This document shows positions 12,140-23,008 of a DNA stretch of 64,000 bases, piece by piece. A program made the position numbers and the translations under genes. Positions within the stretch are counted from its first letter, which is position 1, and each line of letters begins with the position of its first letter. The DNA comes from Drosophila pseudoobscura (taxonomy: Eukaryota > Arthropoda > Insecta > Diptera > Drosophilidae): contig NC_046683.1 in assembly GCF_009870125.1 (NCBI RefSeq), positions 16,563,001-16,627,000 on the forward strand, read 5' to 3'. The notes beneath the pieces were generated by a model. It had not been told where the DNA came from, searched no databases, and worked only from the letters and a program-made list of their open reading frames with translations.

Positions 12140-13595
12140 CTAGGTACAGTAGGGACATTGGGGTCCGGCAGCAGCACCAGAGCCATCCATACTGCCGTCT
12201 TCGTCGCCGCCACCGGCAGTGCCGCCGCCACCACCACCGCCGCCCTCGCCATCCATTTCCGCACTGCTGCGATAGTCATCGATGATGGCCTGCAGCTCCT
12301 GCTGGGCATCGATGAACTCCTGCTCCTCCATGCCCTCCCCCGTGTACCAGTGGAGATGGGCCTTGCGGCGCAGCATCACCGAGGAGCCGTCGAGGAGGCG
12401 CTGGAAGAGCGTCTGAATGGCCGTCGTATTGCCGATAAATGTGGCGGACATCTTGAGACCGCGCGGCGGTATGTCGCAGATCGCCGTCTTGATGTTGTTG
12501 GGTATCCAGTCGACAAAGTTGTTCAGATTCTTGTTGCGCATCCCCGTCATCAGTTGGTCCACCTCACGGGGCGACATCCTGCCCCGGAATATGCCGGCGG
12601 CGGTCAGGAGTTTACCCTGTCGCAGATCGATGGCGCACAGCAGGTTGTTGCTGGAGAAGATCTGCTGGACCAGCTCCGCGACGGTGCCCTTGCTGAACTG
12701 CTGCTGCGTGCAGGTGACCAGCGGCGCGAAGCCGGGTATGAGGAAATGCAGGCGCGGAAATGGCACCATGTTCACGTAGATCTTCCTGAGGCCGGCGTTC
12801 AGCTGGCCGGGAAACCGGAGGCATGTCGTGATGCCGGACATGGTCAGGGCGACGATATGATTGATGTGCTCGTAGCCGGACATTTTGATTTTCAGATTCC
12901 GATTGCAGATCTGAAACAGGGCCTCGTTGTCCAAACAGAAAGTCAAATGCGAATTGTTCACCAGGGCGGGTGTGCTGAGCAGAGCATTGTAGGGCTCAAC
13001 CACCACCTGAGACATGTTCGGCGAGGGTATGGTCACGTAGTTGCACAGCAGATTGTCCGGATACTGCTCGACCAGGGCCTCCATGATCAGCGAGGTCAGG
13101 CCGGAGCCGGTGCCGCCGCCAATCGAGTGGAGCAGCTGAAATCCCTGCAGGGAGTCGACGGCCTCCACCTCCCGCCTCGTGTTGTCCAGCACCTGCTGCA
13201 GGATCTCGGCCCCATCCGTATGGTAGCCGCGGGCAAAGTTGTTGCCCGCACTCTCCGACCCGGCCACAAAGTTCTCGGGCCTGTACAGCTGACTGCTGCT
13301 ATGCAGCCGCTGGATGGTGCTGGCCTCCGTGTCGATGACGATGCTGCGGGCGTAGAACCGCTTGCTCACCGTCGCATTGAAGAAGACATTCATGCGCTCC
13401 AGCTGCAGGGGACTGGTGCCCGCGAAACGTCCCGAGCTGTAGTCCACACCATGCTCATGAGATATGACGTGCCAGAACTGCCACAAGAACCACAAGAATG
13501 AGGAGGACAGCACGAAGGAGCCGCAGGCACATACTCACCGCATCGCCGATTGCATTGCCGGCGCCACCAATCTGCAGGGTAACGATCTCCCTCAT
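12140..13595 (-). CDS. CG32396: Divergent beta-tubulin, CG32396 type
   Basis: Two exons on the minus strand: 13595-13539 (19 codons, MREIVTLQIGGAGNAIGDA) and 13477-12140, joined across a 61-base GTGAGT-CAG intron, giving 464 residues. The intron falls after codon 19, the classic position in insect beta-tubulin genes. The MREI start, the GTP-binding GGGTGSG signature (in HSIGGGTGSGLTSL) and the GIFRGRMS and helix-10 regions identify a beta-tubulin. The usual QAGQCGNQIG loop is replaced by QIGGAGNAIG, so the conserved nucleotide-contacting Gln/Cys are lost. The C-terminal tail is not the acidic Glu tail of polymerising isotypes but a Gly-rich segment (eight consecutive Gly) ending GPQCPYCT. I recognise it as the fast-evolving CG32396 lineage, reported as testis-biased in D. 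melanogaster and located there on 3L as I recall. The symbol is less certain than the family. Confidence 0.85.
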
Positions 13596-13985
13596 AACGC
13601 ACCATATACCACACCACTAGCTTAATTTTGAATTTTGGTTTGTAGAAAAAAACGTCCAGACGACAGCACTACTGCAGCCTCATTTTGTTGCCCGCTTTGC
13701 CTATCGTTCGTTCCCTTCTGACACATTTCCCACAGCTCTCCGATCAACTATTCTATACGTTAGTACATAAACCACCACATTCACAATTCTTACCATACTT
13801 GTTACAATTTAATGAGAGAAGAGGAAACCGAGGTTACACAATAGCAAGTTTAAAAAAAAAAAGGATAAGCTGCAAGGAAACTAGCAAGGGACTGCCGTTC
13901 CATTCCTCAAAGGTAGATGATGGGAAGGGGGCGGGGGCGAGGGGACATTTGCTTTGTGCTTTTGTTTTTGTTATACCGATTCTTG

Positions 13986-14696
13986 CTATTTGTCCTTCTT
14001 CTCCGCGGACAACGAATTGTACAGACGGTTCACCTCGTTGGCCACCAGATTGTCCAGTATGACGCCATTGGTGTCGATGAAGGCCGCACAGGACTTGGCG
14101 CTGTTCAACTCACGCTGGCCCTTGGAGTCGCGCACGCTCAGGGTGAGCAGATACTTGTCGTCGTACTTCTTCATGTCAGAGCTCGCCTCCCAGGTGCGCT
14201 CCTTCTCCTTGTGCACGGCCACCGCGAAGGTGCCCTTCTCGCGGAAGCTTGTGTGGAGCGTCAGCACGCCCATTAGGGCGAAGTAGGCCAGCACGCTGAA
14301 CATCAGTACGGAACGGGACTGGGGGAACGGGTGGGTGTAGTCCCAGGCATGGGCCATGATGGCCACGCCAACGGCCAGGGCGCACAGGGCCAGGCGAGTG
14401 TTGACCAGACCGAACTGCTCCTTCAGATGGGGACGATCCCCCAGCAGGCACGTCTTTACGGCATCATCCAGGGCGTGCTTCACCGCGGACCCGTCCCACT
14501 TGTTCACCTTCACCAGCTGTCGAATTTGCAAGAAAGGATTTTCCATTAAAAACATAACACAACACAACACATGACGTGTACAATAGAATTATTTCGGCCA
14601 GCGACAGCGGCTAGCCGGCACTAAGTTTTCGGTCATTATTTTGCCAATTATTCTTACCTCCTCGCCTGGCTGGGATTTGTCCTCCTTTTTGGTCAT
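13986..14696 (-). CDS. Spase25: Signal peptidase complex subunit 2 (SPC25)
   Basis: Two minus-strand exons: 14696-14658 (13 codons, MTKKEDKSQPGEE) and 14516-13986, joined across a 141-base GTAAGA-CAG intron, giving 189 residues. The product is the SPC25/SPCS2 subunit of the ER signal peptidase complex, a two-pass membrane protein that helps position substrates and binds the translocon. The family core LVKVNKWDGSAVKHALDD directly follows the splice. Two hydrophobic segments lie at about residues 51-68 (LALCALAVGVAIMAHAW) and 79-97 (VLMFSVLAYFALMGVLTL), with the bulk of the C-terminal domain cytosolic. The length is normal for insects. It sits about 390 bases downstream of the tubulin start, same strand, and about 2.4 kb from Uba5, its neighbour in D. 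melanogaster as I recall. A DRE lies 126 bases upstream of the ATG. Confidence 0.93.
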
Positions 14697-14821
14697 TGTG
14701 GGCGGTTCTGCTGTTCGGTTAGAGCGTGGCGGAATGTGAAAATTTAATCAAATCAGCTTGAACAGAGTTTTTCCAAGCGCTTCCTTTTTTTGACACGACA
14801 ACAAAATATTACAACCGGACT

Positions 14822-14829
14822 TATCGATA
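14822..14829 (-). promoter_or_regulatory. DRE (TATCGATA) upstream of Spase25
   Basis: A perfect TATCGATA palindrome 126 bases upstream of the Spase25 start codon, with a second partial site (TATCGATG) near 14849. DREF sites at this distance are typical of constitutive Drosophila promoters. Confidence 0.6.
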
Positions 14830-14864
14830 GGATGTACCGACCGTATATATCGATGAAAAAACGA

Positions 14865-15010
14865 ACTTAGCCCACTTAACCCCCCAAAAATTTAAAGAGG
14901 TGAACAACTTCAGTTAAGCCGCGGGATATTATACTGTATATAAATTCCTCTTTTAGATCCATCCTCACTTTACTTAAAAAAATTACCACGATATCTATCG
15001 CCTGAACTAC
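14865..15010 (+). repeat. Short dispersed repeat, partner at 10165-10330
   Basis: Same word order as 10165-10330 (AACTTAGCCC, TTAACCCCCC, AGGTGA, ATCCATC, GATATC) with substitutions. It directly precedes the hairpin gene-fragment module. Confidence 0.6.
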
Positions 15011-15021
15011 TCTTCTTTACT

Positions 15022-16390
15022 TTTCGTGTTCCGTCTCCGAATTTGACATTGACTTTGCTTCCAAAACGAATCCTTGTCAGTCGGTCACGCTTTGTTTTTT
15101 ATGTTTCGATAATCTACTCCGCTCAAGTATCATTCCAAAATTGTTTGTTCTGTCCGAGAAAAATAGCTTGTTCAGCTTGATAGTTATATGGGGTACCTCG
15201 CCGTGTGCCTCACGAAATTCGTGCAGCAGACGGTAGTAGTGCTCCGTGGCTATCGGTTCTGTGCTGGCCTTACAATTGGCATGGTCCTCGCTTTCCTCCT
15301 CAAGGAGGAAATTCTTCTACTGCGCGAGGGCATAGGGCAGATTCTCAATATTCCCTGGGCTCTGCTGTCCGATGCCCTCACGCAGTACAAGAATTTCCTC
15401 CTCGAGGAGGAAAGCTGGGACCATGCCAATTGCAATGCCAGCAGTGAGCCCATAGCCACGGAGCCTTACCACCGGCTGTTGGACGAACTGCCTGGGGCAT
15501 ACGGCAAGGTCCCCCAGATAAATCTTAAGCTGAACAAGATATTCCTCAAGCGGCTGGACGAGAGCGACTACCTTCATTCTCAGAGCGGAGATTCAACGGT
15601 GAGAGGCAAAATCCACATCACAGGCTTCCACTCAATGCCTAACCCCAAACTTTCTTGCAGTGTCTCCCACTCCAGCTGCGACGGATCACTTTCCAATTAT
15701 GGGTGGACTTCCTACTGCACGTCAACAAACTCATGGTCGGCACCTGAAGAGGAGGCATTCGGAAAGGTCATGTCGGTCAATGGGGAGCAACAAAAGACGC
15801 TGGACGAGAACCGAAACCTGCCCAAGGACCAAGGACTGCATAATCATCAAGTTCCTACAGAATGCCTATCACCGGAACATTTGGGACACGGACAGCTTTT
15901 TACTGGAGACCCAACTGTCCACCAGTTCCCGGACATATTCTGCGAGCATCTTCATCCGATTCCGGCAGGCCTCCACGGACTGGATTTGATGTCTACCGTG
16001 CATAAAGTATCTTCAGAATTTGGCTCTCTTGCTCATCTTTCACAGAGAGTTTATCCAGAAAGCAAGAAGCCACCAAAACCCCGGCTCTCTCCATTTCTTC
16101 CTTCGGCATCTTGGAAAACGGCACAGGCTGTGGCCCATTCGCCAGGCAATCCGTGATCTTCTGTAGCTGATTAAAAGCCAATGGCAACAAGCTATTAATT
16201 GACCTCATTTTGTGTTCTATTTATTTATATTCTTGTGTTGATCAGTTTTGTGTTGTATTCTATTGTTGTATGCAGTTACATGCAAAGCGTTGCTTGGCTC
16301 TTGATGACGCGGCGGTAGCCGAACGCCAGAGCCGAAGACCCTGGGATCCAGTTTCATGTGTTCGATGTGCTATATGAACTGTATCTACTG
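15022..16390 (+). pseudogene. Gene-fragment module with a single long hairpin
   Basis: This 1.4 kb is homologous, in reverse orientation, to about 54620-56040 plus the right outer arm of each array unit. From 15372 the plus strand reads as an exon (DALTQYKNFLLEEESWD ... LDESDYLHSQSGDST) ending in a GTGAGA donor at 15599. A 62-base intron ends in CTTTCTTGCAG at 15660 and a second exon continues LPLQLRRITFQLWVDFLL before frameshifts. The first exon is partly duplicated in inverted orientation at about 15158-15333, creating a hairpin with a 38-base loop. A 322-codon frame runs through the hairpin and intron, but I do not think it is a real protein. The source gene is not recognised. Confidence 0.65.
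15158..15550. repeat. Long inverted repeat (hairpin) in the single-copy module
   Basis: Left arm 15158-15333, loop about 15334-15371, right arm 15372-15550. The arms pair at roughly 80 percent by eye. Examples are GGCTATCGGTTCTGTGCTGG against the complement of CCAGCAGTGAGCCCATAGCC, and shared TCCTCCTCAAGGAGGAA-type palindromes. Confidence 0.85.
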
Positions 16391-16431
16391 TATCTACGTT
16401 GTGAGTTGCTGCGGAGACCGCAACTCTACAG

Positions 16432-17006
16432 TTATACCCGATACTAAGTCAGTATGGCTCTCCTCCGGCAGACGCCGCTTATAGTATTAAACGACACGAC
16501 AAAGAGTGCGTGCGAGAGAGACAGAAAATCAGTATGAGCGTGACGTCGGGCGCTGCGTAGCCACTGCAAATTGATTTGTTCCTTTTGGCTATAAAAATGA
16601 TCTGATCTGATCCAAAATCAGCAACCGGATAGATATGGTCGTTATCTATTATTCTGCGTTTTTAGTTTTCTCGAATCTGCAATATTGTGGATGCAACAGA
16701 TTTTCGTCCTTTTGGCGGGGCGAAGTTTTGAAATATTTTTGTAGCAGTGACATATCACAGAAGTCTGGATCCGGAACATCGTTGCTCTAGCTCTTATAGT
16801 CTTTGAGCACTAGGCGCTGAAGGGGATGGACGGACGGACGGACAGATGGGCAGACAGACAGGGCTCAATCGACTCGGCTATTGATGCTGATCAAGAATAT
16901 ATATAAACTTTATAGGGTCGGAAACGATTCCTTCTGGACGTTACAAACATCCACTTTCACCACAAATCTAATATACCCCAATACTAATTTTGAGTATCGG
17001 GTATAA
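16432..17006 (+). mobile_element. SGM/DINE-1 (mini-me)-like element, copy A
   Basis: A 575-base non-coding element bounded by inverted ends TTATACCCGATACT and AGTATCGGGTATAA. It contains a GGAC/CAGA proto-microsatellite near 16830-16860 and the stretch ATTGATGCTGATCAAGAATA followed by TTTATAGGGTCGGAAACGAT, which I recognise as typical of the widespread Drosophila DINE-1/mini-me/SGM (Helentron-associated) family. A second copy in reverse orientation is at 35655-36203, and a fragment abuts the tandem array at 54343. It directly adjoins the hairpin module on its left. Confidence 0.65.
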
Positions 17007-17084
17007 GAAGATTAATTGTGTACAAAAATAATTGTTAAAAAAATATCTAAAAATACAGAGTATGCGTCTAACAGTGGAATTGTT

Positions 17085-18345
17085 TTACATCGACTTCATT
17101 TGCGCCATCAAATCCTCCAAGCTGGTGTCATCCACCGGCGCCGTGGCCGCCTGCGTTGCCTCCGCGCTGGATTTTTCCGGTGCCTCATAGGCCAGACGCA
17201 GTCCCTGACCCACATCGGTGCTCTGGGACAGATCGGTAGGAGCATCGGAAGGGGCATCTTCCGCCACCAGTTCAATGCCCCAGTCGTTGCTAGCGTGCAG
17301 AGGTTCGTCGGTGGGTGCCTCCTCCTGGACGACCACGGGCTTTGGCCTCGCCTGGAACTCCTTCTGTCGCAACAGACAGTTTCGATCATCGCACTGGGGA
17401 TTCGGTTTCAGCGTCATTTTGGGAAAGAAATCATTCAGTGCATTGTAGCCCAGATAATCGGAGACTTCGCCAAAGTTCAGCAAATACTTGAGAGCGTTCT
17501 GCACCAGGAATCCCGCTGTGATGCCCATTGTGGTGGGCAACGAGGCGGCACACACGCCCTCCCGCTTCAGGGTCTTCTCGTCAATGTTCTCGGCCACCAC
17601 CAGGGGCGGGGCGCAGGCGAAACAGGCAGTGTCCCCGGGACGTAGAAACTGTATATGACCGGAGACGGCGTTCTCCGACACGCCTGACTCGAACCAGTTG
17701 AGGCACTTCTCATTGCAGGCTGCATTGATGGCCATGCGGGCCTCGAAGTTGTCCACACAGCTCAGGACCAGATCCACGGGCTCGCCAGCCACAGTACCAT
17801 CGCCCGTGATCGTGTTGAGAAAGTTATCGAAGTTATCAATGGTGGTGATGTTGTAGTTGTGCGTCTCGATGCGGACATCGGGATTGATAAAGGTTAGCGT
17901 GCGGGCGGCGGCCTCCACCTTGGACAGACCCGCCTGGTCGGGCGTGAAGAACAGCCGATTCATGTTGGCCAGCTCCACCTTGTCGTAGTCAAACAGGATC
18001 AGCTTGCCAATGCCGCAACTAAAACAATACCAATACGAAGAGAACATCAGCTATTCAGATTGCACTTCCTTCCTGGTTCCCTTACCGCGTAAGCATATCG
18101 GCCGTGACGCTGCCCACACCGCCCACGCCCACAATGGCCACCGTCTTGTCCCGTATGCGCTCATAGTTCTTTACAATGTTCATGCGCTGGAGGGCCATTA
18201 GTCGGCTGTAGGGATTCGAGTCCACCACCTCGGCGGACATGTGTTCGATGCGGTCTCGGCTTTGCCGGATGACGGCCCGCTGCTCCTCCACCTCCGTCTT
18301 CAGCTCGGCGATGATGGCCTGAAGTTCATCGATGGCGTTGGTCAT
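17085..18345 (-). CDS. Uba5: UBA5, E1 activating enzyme for UFM1
   Basis: Two minus-strand exons, 18345-18086 and 18018-17085, joined across a 67-base GTAAGG-TAG intron within an Arg codon, giving 397 residues. It activates UFM1, adenylating its C-terminal glycine and forming a thioester before transfer to UFC1, in cytosol and at the ER. Features visible: an N-terminal helix; the ATP-binding loop [10 protein letters not shown] at about 70-79; Cys residues of the zinc site; [10 protein letters not shown] as the second zinc pair; and the catalytic Cys near residue 243 in [13 protein letters not shown]. The LIR/UFM1-interacting motif WGIELV is also present, as is the C-terminal UFC1-binding end [12 protein letters not shown]. 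All key elements are intact and length is normal. It is separated from its neighbour Spase25 by inserted elements. Confidence 0.97.
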
Positions 18346-18422
18346 GGTCTTGCAGAAGAAAACAACGAAATCCGAAAAAACAAATCCGACTTGTGGAATG
18401 AGCCCGCTGTCGTCGTGTCACC

Positions 18423-18433
18423 CAGTGTGACCG
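18423..18433 (-). promoter_or_regulatory. M1BP motif (GGTCACACTG) upstream of Uba5
   Basis: CAGTGTGACCG on the plus strand reads CGGTCACACTG toward Uba5, 78 bases before the start codon, a normal position for Motif 1 in a housekeeping gene promoter. The interspersed repeat begins at the same base. Confidence 0.65.
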
Positions 18434-19231
18434 CGGACCCACTGATAAAATATACGGTCTGACGAATTCAAGTTCTATTATACATATTCCTCGATTTTGA
18501 TATTCCGTCGAGTATTACTAGCTATATAGAACATTTAGCCATGACTACTTAGTTTTATACGATTGATGAATCAATTTTCTACAAGATTGGATGGTTTTAA
18601 ATCCTTGCTTTTATTGTATTTTGACTAAAACAACGTTTAAACAAAATAGTTCAACAAAAAATCAGTCGCAATGTTGCTGGTATTTGAAGACATGATGCGT
18701 GTATAGGCCTTTGTACACCCTATTTCGCAAATTTTATATGTAGATCAAACGCAATTTATTGAGACCTTTTCTCAAATTGATATGTTTTTGACTTATTCAT
18801 GTGTATTATTAGTATCTTGTATATATTTATCTCTATCCTGATACCTACTGAGCCTTGGAAGACAAACGTATTCACAATTCTATAACATCCATTACCCCCA
18901 GGGTATGTGTGCATGGAATCGATTCAAAAAACGACCAATTGCTCATATTCTTTGTTTCGTTGAATAATACTATCTATATGGAAGATTTAGCCATGCCCAC
19001 TCAATTTTGTATGATTGATGAATCAATTCTATACATGATTGGCCGCTTCGAAATACTTGCTTTTATTGGATTTCTATATAACATTGAAAATTAAATTAAT
19101 AGATGACAAAAATACCATTTAGCACTAAAAAACACCACATGGGAGCGCGGCGAAAACCAGTTTCTACAGTATGACCCTCAGAACAGCACCGAAATATACG
19201 GTCTCATTTAAAAAATATACCGTAAATATAC
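18423..19231 (+). repeat. Interspersed repeat, copy 2 (also at 9273)
   Basis: Nearly identical to 9273-9760 for about 480 bases, then a divergent internal monomer (about 18925-19110), then the same 3' end as copy 1 (near 19117-19231). Same orientation relative to the neighbouring promoter as copy 1, as both extend upstream of a minus-strand gene. Confidence 0.75.
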
Positions 19232-19620
19232 TGACGAATTCAGTTATATTTTACATATTCGTCGTTATTGATCTTCCGGGGAATATTACTATCTAGATAG
19301 AACTTTCAGCTACGCCCACATAATTTTATCCGATTAATGAATCAATTTTCTACTTAACTGGCTAATTCTAAATACTTGTTTTTATTGAATTTTGCGTAAA
19401 AAGAGGTTTTAGCGGAAATGGTCAAACCAAAAATAACGAAAGAGGATAGTCGTTCCTATTGTTTAATTTTGATATTTCGTCGAATATTATTAGCTAGATA
19501 AAACATTTTGACCACATAATTTTATCCGATTAATAGATGAATTTTGTATTTGACTGGCTTACTTTAAACTTTACTTTATAACCAGCCATTTAAACTTTTA
19601 AAGTGTTTCAAAAAAACAAG
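19232..19620 (+). repeat. Further degenerate monomers of the same repeat
   Basis: CTGACGAATTCAG-type starts recur at 19232, and a second monomer around 19450-19610 shares ATTTCGTCGAATATTATTAGCT and AATTTTATCCGATTAAT words. This shows that the element is a short tandem of about 200-base units. Confidence 0.6.
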
Positions 19621-22600
19621 TGGAATTTTGGTTTACAGAAAATTTTGATTATATTAGCCCAACCTTAAATATAACAGAAAGAAAATTTGAGAGAGTACAT
19701 ATTCTGGATCTGCCGGAGAGATAAACAAAATAAGTTCGACTTAAATCTAACATACAAAATAAGTAAAAATAGGTAAAGTATGTTTCACTGGGATCTTTCT
19801 ATTCCTGTTGATTTAATTATTAATTAACTTTATGAAGATTTAGATTCATATCTTCCAAATTCGTATTCTGACTGTATTAGCTTATGACATTTATAGTTAA
19901 CTTTTTTTTTAATACATATCAGGGGAGCACATATCCCGTGATACATATGCATACATATCTCCTTAGATATTCATTAACGACCAGGCATCGCCTATAAACA
20001 TTTGTATCGCTGGCAGTCCGCAATGGGCTTTTTTTTTGTATTCCCTTAAACATTTTACGCATCCATTTTTGGTCCCTCCCTCTTCTCACACCATCATCAG
20101 CCATTACATCGCGCTTTCCTCCGCCAGGAGGCGCAAACTGGTATTGAATCTGATCTGGAGTTTGCGTTTTAAAACATATCTACAGGCCGTTATTCTTCCG
20201 AATCCTTTTGGTGAAAGTAAATACATGGCTTTGATTGAATTTATTGATCCTTAGATAAACCATTGTGTGATTTGATACTTTACTGCACTGCCTTTGGATC
20301 AGCTACATATATATGAGTAGGCATACATATATACCCATCCTATTGACTCTTTTTCCATTTTCATTGTTTATTTGGGCCTTTAACATAATACCGGGTCTGG
20401 CAGACCTCCCGCCACATCTTCAAGTTTTGCATCTTAGGAAATTTAAGCACATCAGCGACTGTTCCGTTTGTATACGCTTTTTGATTGTTTATACCCAACA
20501 GGATATGATCACCAAAGACAGCTGTTTCGGTGAGAAAATTAAAGGTTTGCCAATCGATGTTCCATCTCCGAGCTCCACGGCTGAGTCCTCAGAGTCTCAC
20601 CATACTCAGAGGACTCCCCGGAAAGCCGAGAGAACCGAGTCGCCTCTTTTCATACCGAGGGAACTTGGGGTATCCGTGTGCTCCATCGGCTGTCAATCCA
20701 ACGCCAAGACTATTTCAGTGCAAACTTGTACAAATTTCTTGATCTCTAGGATTAATACTTTCGTGGAGGCATTATCTCGGGCACCAAATTGCAAGTTTCC
20801 TTGGGGGATTCACATGCATCTGTCTAATCGATCGGGCCCAACGGTGGCAGTTGCGGTAATTTGGCGTAAGGGACCCAAAAATAGTTGCCACAGACGGACA
20901 GACAAGCAGAAAGACGTCGAGAAAAGGTAAGAAAAGAAAAGAAAAGACATAAAGCAAGAGTCGGAGACACACCAAATTGATTTTATCAGTAATGAATAAT
21001 AATGCCATGCCTAATAAGCGACTACTACTGCCGCCTTCCATCTCCCATTTGGGCCGACAACGCTGATGATGACGAAGTGGATGTGAATGGTGACGGCTCA
21101 TTACATAAACGATGGCGCATTGCACCGACTCCAGTCTGTCTGTCTACCGGTCTGCCGGTCTGCCAGTCAGCCAGTCTGCGGGGCTTATTAGAGTTAATTG
21201 TTAACAGCTCCCAACGGGTGACACTTTTTTTTGAATTTTTTATCTCTATTTCAAGAGAGTTTTCTCAATTTTTGTATTCCACATTTGATGTTTTTTTATA
21301 CCCTTTAGGCGCAGAGGGTTTTTCAAATGGAAACTTCACATGCCTCTGAAGGCTCTATTCAAATCCTTCCAAAGGGAAAATATATGTGTGATATTAGCTA
21401 CCTATAGTATCGTTTGCGCACAAACAAATCGGTCGAGAGAAATGAAAGGGCGTACAGGTATCGGTGCAGCAAACACTGATGGTTTCTTTTTTGGTTTTTT
21501 TGGAGCTGCATTCATCGGCAGTTCAATCGTCGAACTTGGCAACTGTTGTCCCCCTTAACGCTTAATGGGATTGCATTAGGGCGGGCCAGAGGGAGGGCAA
21601 GGCTCCAGTTCCAGGCCCAGGCCCAGGCCCAGACATTATGCAATGCGACGATGCGTTTAACACGATTGCTGGATCCAAAATTGGCAAACAGAAGCCCAAT
21701 TGCGGCGCGGCGCAACCATAGCTTTGGTCTGTTTTCCTCCATTGATAATTAAGCCCCAAGCTCCAGTGGAAGATATATGTATGGAGGATATGGCCAGCAC
21801 ACAAATCAGCGGCAACAGTAACAGCAACTCCCGCTGTATTGGCTTTTTTGGTGAGAGCTCTGGGCCGGAGCTTGCCCCAAGGGTTTCCCTGTTTCGGGCC
21901 ATGACCTGCCCCAAGTGATTTGCGTAACACAATGGACGGGGGTGTAGGGCGGCAGAGACGTTGGTCGCCCCTTGTTTTTGGCTTTCCCAGCCAGTCACGA
22001 CCGTCGCAATTTTCTTGTCACTGTCGCCCGAAAAAAGCGCGGCGCCGCGGCACACGCAACAAAACGAAGCATTAACAGCAGTGCCCGCGCAGTGGCAGCA
22101 GCGGCAGCAGCGGTAGTTGAAACGGCAAACAAACAAAGCAGTGGCGACACAAGCAACGGCAGCAATGGTAACAGTGGCAGCAGCAGCAGCCGCAGCAGCA
22201 GAGGCAACTCCCGATTGCCGCGCTGATAAGAAGGCGGACAAATTGTGGATAAAATCGAGCCGAATGTCAAATGATCTTTCAAAGATCAATTATATACATA
22301 CATGTGTCTGTTGGGGGATCAAGAGACAAGATATTTGATAAATTATCGAAAATGATCGACAGTTATCGATCAAAAGCTATCGATGAGCGGTTGACAGTGC
22401 GAGTACTACTACTAAAGGTCTCTCTAGGCTGTTTGCACTGGGACTGCGTCAAGTTTCCTTGCAGGAGACCGTCTAAGTTCCGTCTAATCGACATGAAACA
22501 TAATCCTTAAAACACTGCTGGATCGATGGTTTTCATGGTGTGAGGAAGAACACCCACAAACCCCACAAAGAAATGGCTGAAAACGATAACTAATTATGAA

Positions 22601-23000
22601 AATCAAGTCTCTATAGTCGCTCAAGTCGCTACAACCAGGTTCTGCCCATGTAAAATCCCACCCTGGGTCATTCCGTTATCGATATTCCATATAAAAAGGC
22701 TTTACATAAGATTGCTATAAGTCTTGTTCCAATGTCGACTCTTCCCCTCTAAATAATCGGCAGATATATGGGTGATATGTGTCTATCTATGCAAGTCTTT
22801 AGTTTTTGAGGTTGAGGTACTGGTGGCCGTGAACGATTTAATCACCAATTAGATCTCGATTACCCCAAAACGAAGTGGCTACTATTATTTTCGAATCAAT
22901 ACCGATTCCAGACTCTGCTCTATTCTTCCACGGAATCCCAGAGCCCAGCCCTCTCTCTCTCTCGCATACATCTATGTGGATATGCTCTCCTCGGGCAGGG
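19621..23000. other. Intergenic DNA between Uba5 and the DUF4773 gene
   Basis: No confident gene. A 205-codon plus frame at 20313-20930 and a 210-codon minus frame at 21657-22289 are open, but neither resembles a known protein. The second owes its length to CAG/GCA repeats around 22085-22205. A cluster of ATCGAT words (about 22345-22385) resembles degenerate DREs. Confidence 0.5.
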
Positions 23001-23008
23001 TATAAATA
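23001..23008 (+). promoter_or_regulatory. TATA box of the DUF4773 gene
   Basis: TATAAATA after a GC-rich GGGCAGGG. With initiation about 30 bases downstream it would give a leader of roughly 440 bases before the ATG at 23471. TATA-driven transcription suits a tissue-restricted secreted protein and contrasts with the M1BP/DRE promoters of neighbouring housekeeping genes. Confidence 0.55.

Noticed and set aside
12158..13501. 447-codon plus-strand open frame
   Set aside because: Exact antisense of the tubulin coding exon, produced by its GC-rich codon use.
15188..16156. 322-codon plus-strand open frame
   Set aside because: It runs through both arms of a hairpin and through a clear GT-AG intron. 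The array copies have stops in the equivalent frame. It is a fortuitous frame in a gene fragment.
20313..20930. 205-codon plus-strand frame
   Set aside because: Open but of unfamiliar composition, with no recognisable domain and no matching promoter or poly(A) context. It could be a decayed element read on either strand, so I did not call it a gene.
21657..22289. 210-codon minus-strand frame
   Set aside because: Its length depends on a CAG/GCA repeat encoding an Ala run. No domain, no splice context and no family resemblance were seen.
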